The notes below the pieces were generated by a model. The model was not told the origin of the DNA and ran no database searches. It saw only the letters and a list, made by a program, of their open reading frames with translations. Shown one piece after another: positions 7,911 through 16,240 of a stretch of DNA of 64,000 bases. The DNA comes from Rhizobium sp. BT04 (GTDB taxonomy: Bacteria > Pseudomonadota > Alphaproteobacteria > Rhizobiales > Rhizobiaceae): the NCBI RefSeq assembly GCF_030053135.1, contig NZ_CP125647.1:186001-250000 (forward strand), written 5' to 3'. Made by a program: the position numbers and the translations under genes. Numbering within the stretch: the stretch's first letter is position 1; each line of letters starts with the position of its first letter.

Positions 7911-9188
7911 ATGAAATTTGCTTCCTACTGGCATGATACCTCGATCCCATTCACCGGCGGCATCGTCGACCCCGTCTCGGGAGATTTCGAGGTTACCGTG
8001 ATCGGCGCCGGCTTCACGGGGCTCAATGCCGCGCGCACACTCGCGCAATCCGGTGTGAAGGTCGCTCTGTTGGAAGCCGAGCACGTTGGGTACGGCGCGT
8101 CCGGCCGCAATGGCGGGCACCTCAACAGCGGTCATTTCGCAAGCTTCGGCGCCGCCAGGCGGCATCTTGGGGAAGACCGGGCGCGTCGCTTGTGGCGAGC
8201 CTATGACGACTCGATCGACCTGATCGAACGGATCATCGAGGAGGAAAAGATCGCGTGCGACTTCCGCCGGGGCGGCAAGCTCAAGCTTGCCTCGAAGCCC
8301 TCTCATGTCAGCAAGCTGCAGGCGATGACCGAAGAAATCCGTCGTGAGGTCGACCCGTCAGCCGAATGGCTGACGCGTGAGGACCTCCGCAAGGAGGTGG
8401 TATCGGATGCCTTCCATGGCGGGATCCTCTATCCGAAATCCGCCATGATGCACATGGGACGCTACGCCAACGGCATGGCCGAGGCGGCCCGCCGCCATGG
8501 CGCTGCGATCTGGGAGCGGAACCCGGTCACCGCCCGCGAGCGCGTGTCGAATGGATGGCGGCTCATCACACCGACCGGCTCACTCACCGCGCGCCAGGTC
8601 ATCCTGGCAACCGACGCCTATACGCCAAGCGCCTTTAACTATTTCCGCCGAAGGCTCATGCCGATCGCTTCCTTCATCATTGCGACACGCCCACTCACCC
8701 CGCAGGAGGTCGCCGCGACGGTCCCGGGCAACCGCAACTTCACCAACTCCCTCAACATCTCCAACTATTTCCGTCTCACGCCCGACAACCGCATGCTGTT
8801 CGGGGGGAGGGCGAGATTTTCGGCCGTGTCCAACCAGAAAACCGACGTCAGCTCCGGCCAGCTTCTGCGCCAGCAGATGGTCGGCATGTTTCCGCAGCTT
8901 GCAGGCGTCGAGATCGACTATTGCTGGGGCGGCCTCGTCGGTTGCACGCAAGACCGTTATCCCCGCGCGGGCAATGCCGAGGGTGTCATTTACAGCATGG
9001 GCTATTCCGGCCACGGCGCCCAGTTGTCGACCTTCATGGGTCGCGCGCTGGCCGATATGGCGATGGGGCGCAAGGACGCCAATCCACTCGACGGCTTCGC
9101 GTGGCCCGCCGTTCCGATGCATACCGGAAACCCGTGGTTCCTGCCCATCGTCGGCGCCTATTACCGCATGAAGGACCTTGTCGGATGA
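7911..9188 (+). CDS. FAD-dependent amine oxidase, PuuB-like (DAO family)
   Basis: 425 residues. The Rossmann FAD site, VIGAGFTGLNAARTLAQSG, begins near residue 30, followed by an acidic LLEAE and YGASGRNGGHLNSG, the segment typical of gamma-glutamylputrescine oxidase and related DAO flavoproteins. The C-terminal FAD-contact region has YSMGYSGHGAQLSTFMG. The family oxidises a primary or secondary amine to an aldehyde, producing H2O2 and ammonia. The stop overlaps the ATG of an aldehyde dehydrogenase (ATGA), a classical oxidase-dehydrogenase pair: amine to aldehyde to acid. The exact amine (putrescine adduct or other) is inferred. Confidence 0.85.
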   Translation: MKFASYWHDTSIPFTGGIVDPVSGDFEVTVIGAGFTGLNAARTLAQSGVKVALLEAEHVGYGASGRNGGHLNSGHFASFGAARRHLGEDRARRLWRAYDDSIDLIERIIEEEKIACDFRRGGKLKLASKPSHVSKLQAMTEEIRREVDPSAEWLTREDLRKEVVSDAFHGGILYPKSAMMHMGRYANGMAEAARRHGAAIWERNPVTARERVSNGWRLITPTGSLTARQVILATDAYTPSAFNYFRRRLMPIASFIIATRPLTPQEVAATVPGNRNFTNSLNISNYFRLTPDNRMLFGGRARFSAVSNQKTDVSSGQLLRQQMVGMFPQLAGVEIDYCWGGLVGCTQDRYPRAGNAEGVIYSMGYSGHGAQLSTFMGRALADMAMGRKDANPLDGFAWPAVPMHTGNPWFLPIVGAYYRMKDLVG

Positions 9189-10639
9189 TTGCGCCTCTCG
9201 AACATCTGTCCCGCAGCGGCCGTCTCGACAAGTTCTTCATCGACGGTCAATGGCTCGAACCCAGGGGCAGCGCCAAGGGCGTGGTGGTCAACCCTGCCAC
9301 GGAAGAGGTGGTGACCCATTTTGCGCTCGGAAACGGCGAGGATGTCGACGCTGCGGTTTCCGCGGCCCGGCGAGCCTTTGCCGCCTGGAGCCGGACCAAG
9401 CCGGAATACCGCGCGGGTCTGCTTGATCGCCTGCAGGCGCTGCTCGAAGCGCGTAGTGAACTGTTTGCACAATGCCTCAGCCTCGAAATGGGCGCAGCGA
9501 TCGGTTATGCGCGCACCGCGCAGGTGCCGCTGGCGATCGCCCATGTCAAGGTCGCGCGCGATGTCCTGGAAGCCTTCCCCTTCGTCAAGCAGCGCGGCAA
9601 CACCGCCATCGCCCACGAGCCGATCGGCGTCTGCGCCCTGATTACTCCATGGAACTGGCCGCTCTACCAGATCACCGCCAAGGTTTCGCCGGCGCTCGCC
9701 GCGGGCTGCACGGTCGTGCTGAAGCCCAGCGAGCTTTCCCCTCTCGATGCGCTGCTGTTTGCAGAGACGATCGAGGAAGCCGGCTTCCCTGCCGGCGTCT
9801 TCAACCTCGTCAATGGCGACGGCCCGTGCGTCGGTTCGGTTCTCGCCTCCCATCCGGATGTCGACATGATTTCCATTACCGGCTCTACCCGTGCGGGTAT
9901 CGCGGTGGCCCAGGCAGCCGCGCCGACCGTCAAGCGCGTCGCACAGGAGCTTGGCGGCAAATCACCGAACGTCATCCTGCCGGACGCCGATCTCGATCGC
10001 GCCGTTTCCATGGGCATAGCGGCGGCCTTCCGCAATCTCGGTCAATCATGCAGCGCACCGACGCGGATGATCGTGCCGCGCGCGCGGCTGCCCGAGATCG
10101 AGGCCCTCGCCAGGAGAGCTGCAGATGAGATCGTGATCGGTGATCCCCTCGCAAAAGCCACCACGCACGGTGCGATCGCCAACCGCGCCCAGTTCGATCG
10201 GATCCAGACCATGATCGGCGTCGGCATTGCGGAAGGCGCGACGCTCGTCACCGGCGGAGAGGGTCGTCCAGTGAGCCTGAATGCCGGGTTCTACGTTAAA
10301 CCGACGATTTTCTCGGACGTGCGTACGGACATGCGCATCGCCCAGGAGGAGATCTTCGGACCGGTTCTCTGCCTCATTCCCTACGACACGGTGGACGAAG
10401 CCATCGCCATCGCCAACCATACTGTCTACGGACTGGGTGCGCATGTGCAGGGCGGGAACATCGACGCCGTCAGGGACGTCGCGTCACGAATCCGCTGCGG
10501 TCAGGTGCATCTCAACTATCCGGCCTGGGATCCACACGCGCCGTTTGGCGGCTTTAAGCAATCTGGAAATGGGCGCGAGTACGGCCTTGAGGGCATGCTG
10601 GAATATCTCGAGGTCAAATCGATCCTCGGCTACTTCTAG
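9185..10639 (+). CDS. NAD(P)-dependent aldehyde dehydrogenase
   Basis: 484 residues from the ATG at 9185 that overlaps the preceding TGA. Family landmarks: TPWNWPLYQI and KPSELSP for cofactor binding, ITGSTRAG, the general-base Glu in QELGGKSPN, the catalytic Cys in GQSCSAPTR, and EEIFGPVLC. Residue Cys-Ser-Ala after GQS is the usual active-site loop. It should oxidise the aldehyde made by the upstream FAD oxidase. Its stop TAG forms part of CTAGAGC, the boundary of a palindromic repeat. The chain aligns over full length without gaps visible. Confidence 0.9.
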   Translation: MIAPLEHLSRSGRLDKFFIDGQWLEPRGSAKGVVVNPATEEVVTHFALGNGEDVDAAVSAARRAFAAWSRTKPEYRAGLLDRLQALLEARSELFAQCLSLEMGAAIGYARTAQVPLAIAHVKVARDVLEAFPFVKQRGNTAIAHEPIGVCALITPWNWPLYQITAKVSPALAAGCTVVLKPSELSPLDALLFAETIEEAGFPAGVFNLVNGDGPCVGSVLASHPDVDMISITGSTRAGIAVAQAAAPTVKRVAQELGGKSPNVILPDADLDRAVSMGIAAAFRNLGQSCSAPTRMIVPRARLPEIEALARRAADEIVIGDPLAKATTHGAIANRAQFDRIQTMIGVGIAEGATLVTGGEGRPVSLNAGFYVKPTIFSDVRTDMRIAQEEIFGPVLCLIPYDTVDEAIAIANHTVYGLGAHVQGGNIDAVRDVASRIRCGQVHLNYPAWDPHAPFGGFKQSGNGREYGLEGMLEYLEVKSILGYF

Positions 10640-10705
10640 AGCAATTCCAGCAAAAGTGTGCAGCGGTTTTGCGTCCGGAATTGCGTGAAAACAAGGAGAT
10701 AGAGC
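10636..10705. repeat. Mosaic palindromic intergenic repeat, second copy
   Basis: Starts CTAGAGCAATTCCAGC and contains AGTGTGCAGCGGTTTTGCG and TCCGGAATTGCGTGAAAAC, then GGAGATAGAGC. It is the inverse of the second half of the repeat at 3076. AATTCC and GGAATT form the ends of an internal hairpin. The boundary provides the stop codon of the aldehyde dehydrogenase gene. Confidence 0.7.
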
Positions 10706-10885
10706 ATGATGCCGAACGGCGTGAGGGCATTCGTCTTGTTGGCGGCTGCCGGATTGATGGCTCGGCATAGCTTCGCCGATCGGGTTCCAAGCCACAGCCG
10801 AGAAGACTGTCGCATCGCGCAAAACGTTATTTTCCACCGCCGCGGCAGCCGCAGTCGATGCATGCTGCTTGTCCTGTTTCGGTAG
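10706..10885 (+). CDS. Doubtful 59-residue open frame after the repeat
   Basis: An ATG preceded by AAGGAG at good spacing opens a 59-residue frame whose first 25 residues (MMPNGVRAFVLLAAAGLMA...) look like a signal peptide. However, the apparent ribosome site is part of the palindromic repeat, the rest is Arg/Ser-rich without a recognisable domain, and no homologue is known to me. It may be chance. The frame lies between the aldehyde dehydrogenase and GabD-like genes. Confidence 0.2.
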   Translation: MMPNGVRAFVLLAAAGLMARHSFADRVPSHSREDCRIAQNVIFHRRGSRSRCMLLVLFR

Positions 10886-10984
10886 GCTTGACTGAGGAAC
10901 ACGCCGGCGATGGTGGCACGAGACCGAATTCATTGAACGCGGTGGCTTTTGCAGCCGGCAACCAATGGCCAGAGAGGAAACGAT

Positions 10985-12442
10985 ATGCTTGAGTTGAAAG
11001 ACAAAGACCTTTTCCAGCAGGCCGGCCTGATCGACGGTATCTGGTCGGGGGCGGCGTCGGGCAAGACGGTGAGCGTCGTCAATCCCGCCACGCAGGAGAA
11101 GCTCGGTATTGTTCCGGATATGGGAACCACCGAGACCCGCGCGGCGATCGACGCAGCCCAGGCGGCTTTTGCGTCGTGGAAGAAGAGGACGCATGCCGAA
11201 CGCGCCGTTCTGCTCGAGCGTTGGCATGCGCTGATGATCAAAAATCTCGAGGACCTTGCGCTGCTGATCACGCTTGAACAGGGTAAGCCTCTCGATGAAT
11301 CGCGCGTCGAGGTCCGTTACGGTGCCTCCTTCGTCAAATGGTTCGCCGAAGAGGCCCGCCGCATCGGCGGCCATACCATCCCCTCGCCGACGCCGGATCG
11401 CCGCATCGTCGTGCTCAAGGAGGCGGTCGGCGTCTGTGCTATCGTCACCCCGTGGAATTTCCCGATCGCCATGATCACCCGCAAGGTGGCACCCGCCTTG
11501 GCGGCCGGCTGTACGGTTGTCATCAAGCCTTCGGAGTTCACGCCCTATTCGGCGCTCGCCATGGGTGTGCTTGCCGAGCGGGCCGGCATTCCGGCAGGCG
11601 TGATCAACATCGTCACCGGCATGCCGACGGAAATTGGCAACGAGTTCATGGCAAACCCGACAGTACGCAAGATCTCCTTCACCGGCTCGACCCGGATCGG
11701 CTCGCTTCTGATGCGCGGCGCCGCCGACAGCGTGAAGCGGCTCTCCCTCGAACTGGGCGGCAATGCGCCGTTCATCGTCTTTAACGATGCCGATCTCGAT
11801 CTCGCGGTCGAAGGCGCAATTCTGGCCAAGTTCCGCAATGGCGGCCAGACCTGCGTCTGCGCCAACCGCATCCTGGTGCAGGCCGGGGTGTATGGTGCTT
11901 TTGCCGAGAAGCTCGGCGCCCGCGTCAACGCCATGAAGGTCGGTCCGGGAACGGAACCCGGCAATGTCATCGGCCCGATGATCAACACTGCGGCCATCGA
12001 GAAGATCACCCGCCATGTCGACGACGCCCTGGCCAAGGGCGCCAAGATTTCCGCCCGGAGCAATTCGGTGACGGAAGGGTCGCAATACGCTGCGCCGATG
12101 GTCCTGACGGAGGCGACGACCGACATGCTGCTCGCCAGCGAAGAAACCTTTGGCCCGGTTGCCCCGCTTTTCCGCTTTGAAACGGAAGAAGAGGCAATTG
12201 CAATCGCCAACGGCACACCCTTCGGCCTTGCAGCCTATTTCTACACCGAAAACCTGAAGCGCTCCTGGCGCGTCGGCGAAGCCCTCGAGTTCGGCATGAT
12301 CGGGCTCAACACCGGCGCGATCTCCACCGAAGTCGCCCCTTTCGGCGGTGTCAAGCAGTCTGGCCTCGGCCGGGAGGGAGCGCAGGCCGGCATCGAGGAA
12401 TATCTCGAAATGAAGAGCTTCCACATCGGTGGGCTGAGCTGA
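10985..12442 (+). CDS. gabD: NAD(P)-dependent succinate-semialdehyde dehydrogenase
   Basis: 485 residues; the ATG at 10985 has GAGAGGAAAC upstream and gives the usual GabD opening (LKDKDLFQQAGLIDG). Motifs: TPWNFPIAMITRK, KPSEFTPYSALA, FTGSTRIG, the Glu in LELGGNAPFIVF, the catalytic Cys in NGGQTCVCANR with the CxC pair typical of GabD, and EETFGPVAPLF. The reaction is succinate semialdehyde to succinate, the last step of GABA and putrescine breakdown. It sits downstream of the FAD oxidase/aldehyde dehydrogenase pair and before an aminotransferase, which fits a polyamine/GABA route. A hairpin terminator follows at 12474. Confidence 0.9.
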   Translation: MLELKDKDLFQQAGLIDGIWSGAASGKTVSVVNPATQEKLGIVPDMGTTETRAAIDAAQAAFASWKKRTHAERAVLLERWHALMIKNLEDLALLITLEQGKPLDESRVEVRYGASFVKWFAEEARRIGGHTIPSPTPDRRIVVLKEAVGVCAIVTPWNFPIAMITRKVAPALAAGCTVVIKPSEFTPYSALAMGVLAERAGIPAGVINIVTGMPTEIGNEFMANPTVRKISFTGSTRIGSLLMRGAADSVKRLSLELGGNAPFIVFNDADLDLAVEGAILAKFRNGGQTCVCANRILVQAGVYGAFAEKLGARVNAMKVGPGTEPGNVIGPMINTAAIEKITRHVDDALAKGAKISARSNSVTEGSQYAAPMVLTEATTDMLLASEETFGPVAPLFRFETEEEAIAIANGTPFGLAAYFYTENLKRSWRVGEALEFGMIGLNTGAISTEVAPFGGVKQSGLGREGAQAGIEEYLEMKSFHIGGLS

Positions 12443-12473
12443 GCCTGAAGCGAATATGAGATGAGGATCCTGC

Positions 12474-12504
12474 AATGCGGCGCACGCGCTTGCGCCGCAT
12501 TTTT
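12474..12504 (+). terminator. Rho-independent terminator after gabD-like gene
   Basis: Perfect 11-bp stem AATGCGGCGCA / TGCGCCGCATT (12474-12484 and 12491-12501) with a 6-base loop, followed by TTT. It is 31 bases after the stop. Confidence 0.8.
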
Positions 12505-12696
12505 GCTGCACGGCCATCGCAACATACCCACGCTGGCAAGCTTTCGGCTTCGGTCGATCCGGAGGCCTGCAAAACCGTCCAATGCGGATTACGCGCCGCC
12601 GGCGGCGGTCAACACTCGGCCTCGCACCAGCACCCACGACTTCATGACGCCACGGTAGCGAATTGTCTTGCCGCCCCCGGGCACGGCCGACCCTTC

Positions 12697-12726
12697 AAAA
12701 AAGCGCGAGCGGAAACGCCCGCGCTT
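12697..12726 (-). terminator. Rho-independent terminator for the haloacid dehalogenase gene
   Basis: Read on the minus strand: an 11-bp stem with one A/C mismatch (12701-12711 with 12716-12726), a 4-base loop and a run of six T (12697-12702). It lies about 100 bases past the dehalogenase stop. Confidence 0.75.
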
Positions 12727-12740
12727 CCCTCGTTCGGATT

Positions 12741-12776
12741 CGCCCGGAAGTGTGCAGCGGTTCCGAGATAACGACA
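12741..12776. repeat. Fragment of the mosaic repeat
   Basis: GGAAGTGTGCAGCGGTTCCG matches the central part of the repeat at 10636 and, inverted, the fragment at about 4284. It lacks the CTAGAGC boundaries. Confidence 0.5.
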
Positions 12777-12818
12777 ACCAGCTAAGCCGCGTCGCATGAA
12801 GCCAGTTTGTTGTGCACT

Positions 12819-13487
12819 TCAGAGACCGAAAACGCCCGGCAGGCCGGAAATGTCGGCGATTTCGACGTAGCCATAGAATGGGTTGGCGGGTTCATGGCGG
12901 CGGTTGACCCACACCTTGTTCTTGATGCCGATATCGTTAGCCGACATATGGTCATACCGGAACGAGGAGGAGCAGTGCACGACATCTTCGGGGCCGCAGC
13001 CGAGCATGTCGAACATATATTCAAAGGCCTGCAGGCGCGGCTTGTAGGCCTGTGCCTGTTCGGCCGTGTAGACCGCATGGAACGGAGCGCCGAGCTTTTC
13101 GACATTCGACATGATCTGCGAATTCATCGCGTTCGACAGGATCACCAGCGGGATCTCCTTGGCGACCTTCGCAAGGCCAGCCGGTACATCCGCATGCGGA
13201 CCCCAGGTCGGCACCCGCTCATAGACCATGCGGGCGTCTTCGTCGTTGAACTTGACGCCGTTGCGCTTGCAGGTGCGCTCGATCGAATTGTGAACGACCT
13301 CGGCATAGGGCTTCCAGTCGCCCAGAACCTCGTCGAGGCGATAGGCGGCGAAGTTCCTGATGAACTCGGCCATGTGCGCCTCATCGAGCTGGTCGCCGTA
13401 AAGGTCACGCGCCGCTTCCGCCATCTGGAAGTTGGTCAGCGTGCCGTAGCAGTCGAAGGTGACGTATTTCGGACGCAAGGGGGTCAT
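12819..13487 (-). CDS. Haloacid dehalogenase, type II family hydrolase
   Basis: 222 residues from the ATG at 13487, which has AAAGGA seven bases upstream. The HAD motifs are all present: nucleophile Asp in TFDCYGTLTN, Ser/Asn in LSNAMNSQ, Lys in YKPRLQAF, and the acidic motif region SSSFRYDHMSANDIG. The type II 2-haloacid dehalogenase pattern is DxYGT and SSN/SxxWD; here the last segment carries SSS-F-RYD, so dehalogenase activity is uncertain and a phosphatase or other hydrolase role is possible. It is divergent from the GNAT gene at 13882 within the amine catabolic block. Confidence 0.8.
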   Translation of the reverse strand: MTPLRPKYVTFDCYGTLTNFQMAEAARDLYGDQLDEAHMAEFIRNFAAYRLDEVLGDWKPYAEVVHNSIERTCKRNGVKFNDEDARMVYERVPTWGPHADVPAGLAKVAKEIPLVILSNAMNSQIMSNVEKLGAPFHAVYTAEQAQAYKPRLQAFEYMFDMLGCGPEDVVHCSSSFRYDHMSANDIGIKNKVWVNRRHEPANPFYGYVEIADISGLPGVFGL

Positions 13488-13850
13488 GGGCATATCCTTT
13501 GGAGAGTGGACCGAGGCATTTGAAGTCATGATAGACGCCGCCGGGCCCCCGGCTCGCCCGAATGTGGCGGCTATCGAAGCAGATTATTTCGTATCGAAAG
13601 GCGGCTTTGGCAGATGCTTGTGTCGCTTCGCCCGCCGGCGGATGGCGAACGACGGCGAAAAACGTGCCGAGAAGAGGCATCCGCGGGTTCCGTCAAGGCT
13701 GGAGACGGGCCCGGCATCAGCCTTGGCGACCGCAACGCGCAGAGTCTGACGCCCACATGCCAGCATAAGATGCGGCGGGCGACAAAGCGAAAACGATAAG
13801 ATACCGCTCGGAGCGCAGCCTTCAGACGATTAGCCAACCCGCACTCCTTC
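13488..13850. other. Divergent intergenic region upstream of HAD and GNAT genes
   Basis: About 360 bases with no supported gene. It should hold the two divergent promoters. The end nearest the GNAT gene carries the hairpin described at 13851. Nothing else recognised. Confidence 0.35.
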
Positions 13851-13880
13851 ACACTTCCATTCAGGAAATGAAGGAAGTGT
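13851..13880 (+). promoter_or_regulatory. Hairpin covering the ribosome-binding site of the GNAT gene
   Basis: ACACTTCC (13851-13858) pairs perfectly with GGAAGTGT (13873-13880). Inside, TTCA (13860-13863) pairs with TGAA (13869-13872), leaving one bulged A and a 5-base loop: a 12-bp stem. The 3' arm contains GGAAG, the only Shine-Dalgarno-like sequence, and ends one base before the ATG at 13882. It may be a translational switch or a DNA operator. Confidence 0.55.
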
Positions 13881-13881
13881 C

Positions 13882-14715
13882 ATGCAGACAAGCCAGATCG
13901 ATTTTGCCGCTTTCGGCACCGAACACCTGGGTGCCGCCGTCCACCTGTCGCGGCAGGCCGGCTGGCCTCATCGCGCTGAAGACTGGGAGATGGCGCTTGC
14001 CTTGAGCGAGGGCGTCGTGGCCATCGAGAACGAGCGGGTGGTGGGCACCGTGCTCGTTACGCCCTACAAGCAGGATTGCGCCACGATCAATATGGTCATC
14101 GTCGATGAAGCCATGCGTGGCCGCGGTCTTGGCCGCAAGCTCATGCATGCTGCAATCGAGCTTGCCGGCGACCGGCCGCTCAGGCTGGTTGCAACCGCCG
14201 AGGGCCTTCCCCTCTATGAGAAGCTCGGCTTCCGCCCGACCGGCCGCATTCTGCAGCACCAGGGCATCGCGGCAGAGATCGCCGCGCCGATGGCAACCTC
14301 AGCCGCCACCACGAGCGATTTCGCCGCGGTCGCCGAACTCGATCGACAGGCCTTCGGCGCCGATCGCGCCGGTCTGATCGCCTATCTCGCCAAGGTCGGT
14401 GAAATCGCCGTGGTCCGCCGCAACGGAGGCGTCACCGGTTTTGCAGTGCTTCGCACCTTCGGCCGAGGCGAGGTCATCGGCCCGGTCATTGCCGGGAACC
14501 TGGAGGACGCCAAAGCGCTCGTCGCGCACTTCATCGCCCGACGGCCCGGGGTGTTCCTCAGGGTCGATACGACAGCGGCCGCCGGCCTGTCCGACTGGCT
14601 GGCCGAACAGGGCTTCGCCCATGTCGGCGGCGGCATCGCCATGATGAAGCCATCGATTCCAGGCGCCCAATCCGTTGCCACCATCTTCGCCCTGGCCAAC
14701 CAGGCGCTCGGCTGA
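13882..14715 (+). CDS. Two-domain GNAT N-acetyltransferase, paralogue of 3174-4049
   Basis: 277 residues. The N-terminal GNAT domain has WPHRAEDW, INMVIVDEAMRGRGLGRKLM (the R-G-x-G-x-G/A acetyl-CoA loop in full) and LYEKLGF. The C-terminal half carries AFGADRAGL, FGRGEVIGPV and FLRVDT, as in the paralogue about 10 kb away, and resembles Acetyltransf_18. The substrate is unknown; by context it may acetylate an amine or amino acid handled by the adjacent aminotransferase, whose ATG follows 13 bases after this stop. A strong hairpin overlaps its ribosome-binding site, suggesting control of translation. Confidence 0.85.
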   Translation: MQTSQIDFAAFGTEHLGAAVHLSRQAGWPHRAEDWEMALALSEGVVAIENERVVGTVLVTPYKQDCATINMVIVDEAMRGRGLGRKLMHAAIELAGDRPLRLVATAEGLPLYEKLGFRPTGRILQHQGIAAEIAAPMATSAATTSDFAAVAELDRQAFGADRAGLIAYLAKVGEIAVVRRNGGVTGFAVLRTFGRGEVIGPVIAGNLEDAKALVAHFIARRPGVFLRVDTTAAAGLSDWLAEQGFAHVGGGIAMMKPSIPGAQSVATIFALANQALG

Positions 14716-14728
14716 TCCGGAGAGTATC

Positions 14729-16105
14729 ATGTACAGCAATTCCCTTGTCGAACTCGACCGCCGCCATCTGGTGCACCCGGTCGCCTCCTACCGCAACCAC
14801 GAAAAGCTTGGCGTACGTGTGCTCGCTTCCGCCAAGGGGGCGACGGTGACCGATGCTTCCGGCAGGCAACTGGTCGATGGCTTTGCCGGCCTGTGGTGCG
14901 TCAATGCCGGCTACGGTCATGAATCGATCGTCGAGGCAGCCGCGCGGCAGATGCGCGAACTGCCCTATGCGACGACCTATTTCGGTCTCGGCTCGGAACC
15001 GGCGATCCGGCTTGCCGCGGCTTTGGCCGAACGGGCGCCGGGCGACCTCAACCATGTTTACTTCACCCTGGGTGGGTCCGATGCCGTCGACAGCACGATC
15101 CGGTTCATCCGCTATTACTGGATCGCCCGCAGTCAGCCGCAACGCGACCAGTTCATCTCCGTCGAACAAGGCTATCACGGTTCATCAACCGTCGGCGCAG
15201 GACTGACGGCACTTCCGTCGTTCCACGCCGGCTTCGGCATTCCCTTCGATTGGCAGCATAAAATTCCCTCCCACTACGCCTACCGGAACCCGGTCGGCGA
15301 GGATCCGCAGGCCATCATCAACGCCTCCCTCGCGGCACTGCGGCGCAAGGTCGAAGAGATCGGCCCCGAGCGTGTCGCCGCCTTTTATGCCGAACCCATC
15401 CAGGGTTCGGGCGGCGTGCTGGTGCCGCCGGCGGGCTGGATGAAGGCGATGCGCGCGCTCTGCAGCGAACTCGGCATCCTCTTTGTCGCCGACGAAGTGA
15501 TCACCGCTTTCGGCCGCACCGGCCCGCTCTTTGCCTGCGAGGACGACGAGATCGTTCCAGACTTCATCACCACGGCGAAGGGCCTGACCTCCGGCTATGT
15601 GCCGATGGGTGCGGTCTTCATGACCGACCACATCTACGAGACCATCGCGGATGGCGCCGGTGGCGCAGCCGTCGGCCACGGATATACCTATTCGGCCCAT
15701 CCCGTCAGCGCCGCTGTCGGCCTCGAAGTGCTGAACCTCTACGAAACCGGCCTCCTGGCGAACGGCAGGAAGGCCGGCGCACGGCTGATGCAAGGGCTTG
15801 AAAGCCTCAAAGACCATCCGCTCGTCGGCGATGTGCGCGGTCGCGGCATGCTGGCCGCCATCGAGCTCGTGGTCGACAAGGAAACGAAGGCGCCGTTGCC
15901 GGCCGCCGCCGAACCGGCGCGCCGGGTCTTCGATCGCGCCTGGGAAAACGGCCTGGTCATCCGTGCCTTCGTCAACGGCGTCCTCGGCTATGCGCCGCCG
16001 CTCTGCTGCACCGACGCCGACATCGACGCGATCATCGAGCGCACGCGCAAAACGCTTGATGACACGCTTGATGACCCTGATATACGCGCGGCCTTGCAGG
16101 GCTGA
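14729..16105 (+). CDS. Class III (omega-type) aminotransferase
   Basis: 458 residues from the ATG at 14729, which follows CCGGAGAG. PLP-fold landmarks: FAGLWCVNAGYGH near the N-terminus, LGGSDAVDSTIRFIRYY, EQGYHGSST, the Asp of FVADEVITAFGRTG and the PLP-lysine in TTAKGLTSGYVPMGA. This is the putrescine/beta-alanine/taurine-pyruvate aminotransferase group, which moves a terminal amino group to pyruvate or 2-oxoglutarate, yielding a semialdehyde for the nearby dehydrogenases. It is co-transcribed with the GNAT gene. An Lrp-type gene converges on it. Exact amine donor not readable. Confidence 0.9.
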   Translation: MYSNSLVELDRRHLVHPVASYRNHEKLGVRVLASAKGATVTDASGRQLVDGFAGLWCVNAGYGHESIVEAAARQMRELPYATTYFGLGSEPAIRLAAALAERAPGDLNHVYFTLGGSDAVDSTIRFIRYYWIARSQPQRDQFISVEQGYHGSSTVGAGLTALPSFHAGFGIPFDWQHKIPSHYAYRNPVGEDPQAIINASLAALRRKVEEIGPERVAAFYAEPIQGSGGVLVPPAGWMKAMRALCSELGILFVADEVITAFGRTGPLFACEDDEIVPDFITTAKGLTSGYVPMGAVFMTDHIYETIADGAGGAAVGHGYTYSAHPVSAAVGLEVLNLYETGLLANGRKAGARLMQGLESLKDHPLVGDVRGRGMLAAIELVVDKETKAPLPAAAEPARRVFDRAWENGLVIRAFVNGVLGYAPPLCCTDADIDAIIERTRKTLDDTLDDPDIRAALQG

Positions 16106-16240
16106 GCGGGACTAGCGAGGATATAGCCAAGCTGTGATAAACTTCCGCCGGCACCACCTCTTCGGCCTGGTGCGGCCGCCCGGAGAAGCCGCTTGTCCAA
16201 GTATAGGCATCGACACCCGACGGGGCCTACGCGTGGGCCC

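Noticed and set aside
10484..12637. Minus-strand open frame of 717 codons
   Set aside because: It is the antisense shadow of two aldehyde dehydrogenase genes with clear motifs; the translation has no domain and is Arg/His/Asp-rich as shadow frames in GC-rich DNA are.
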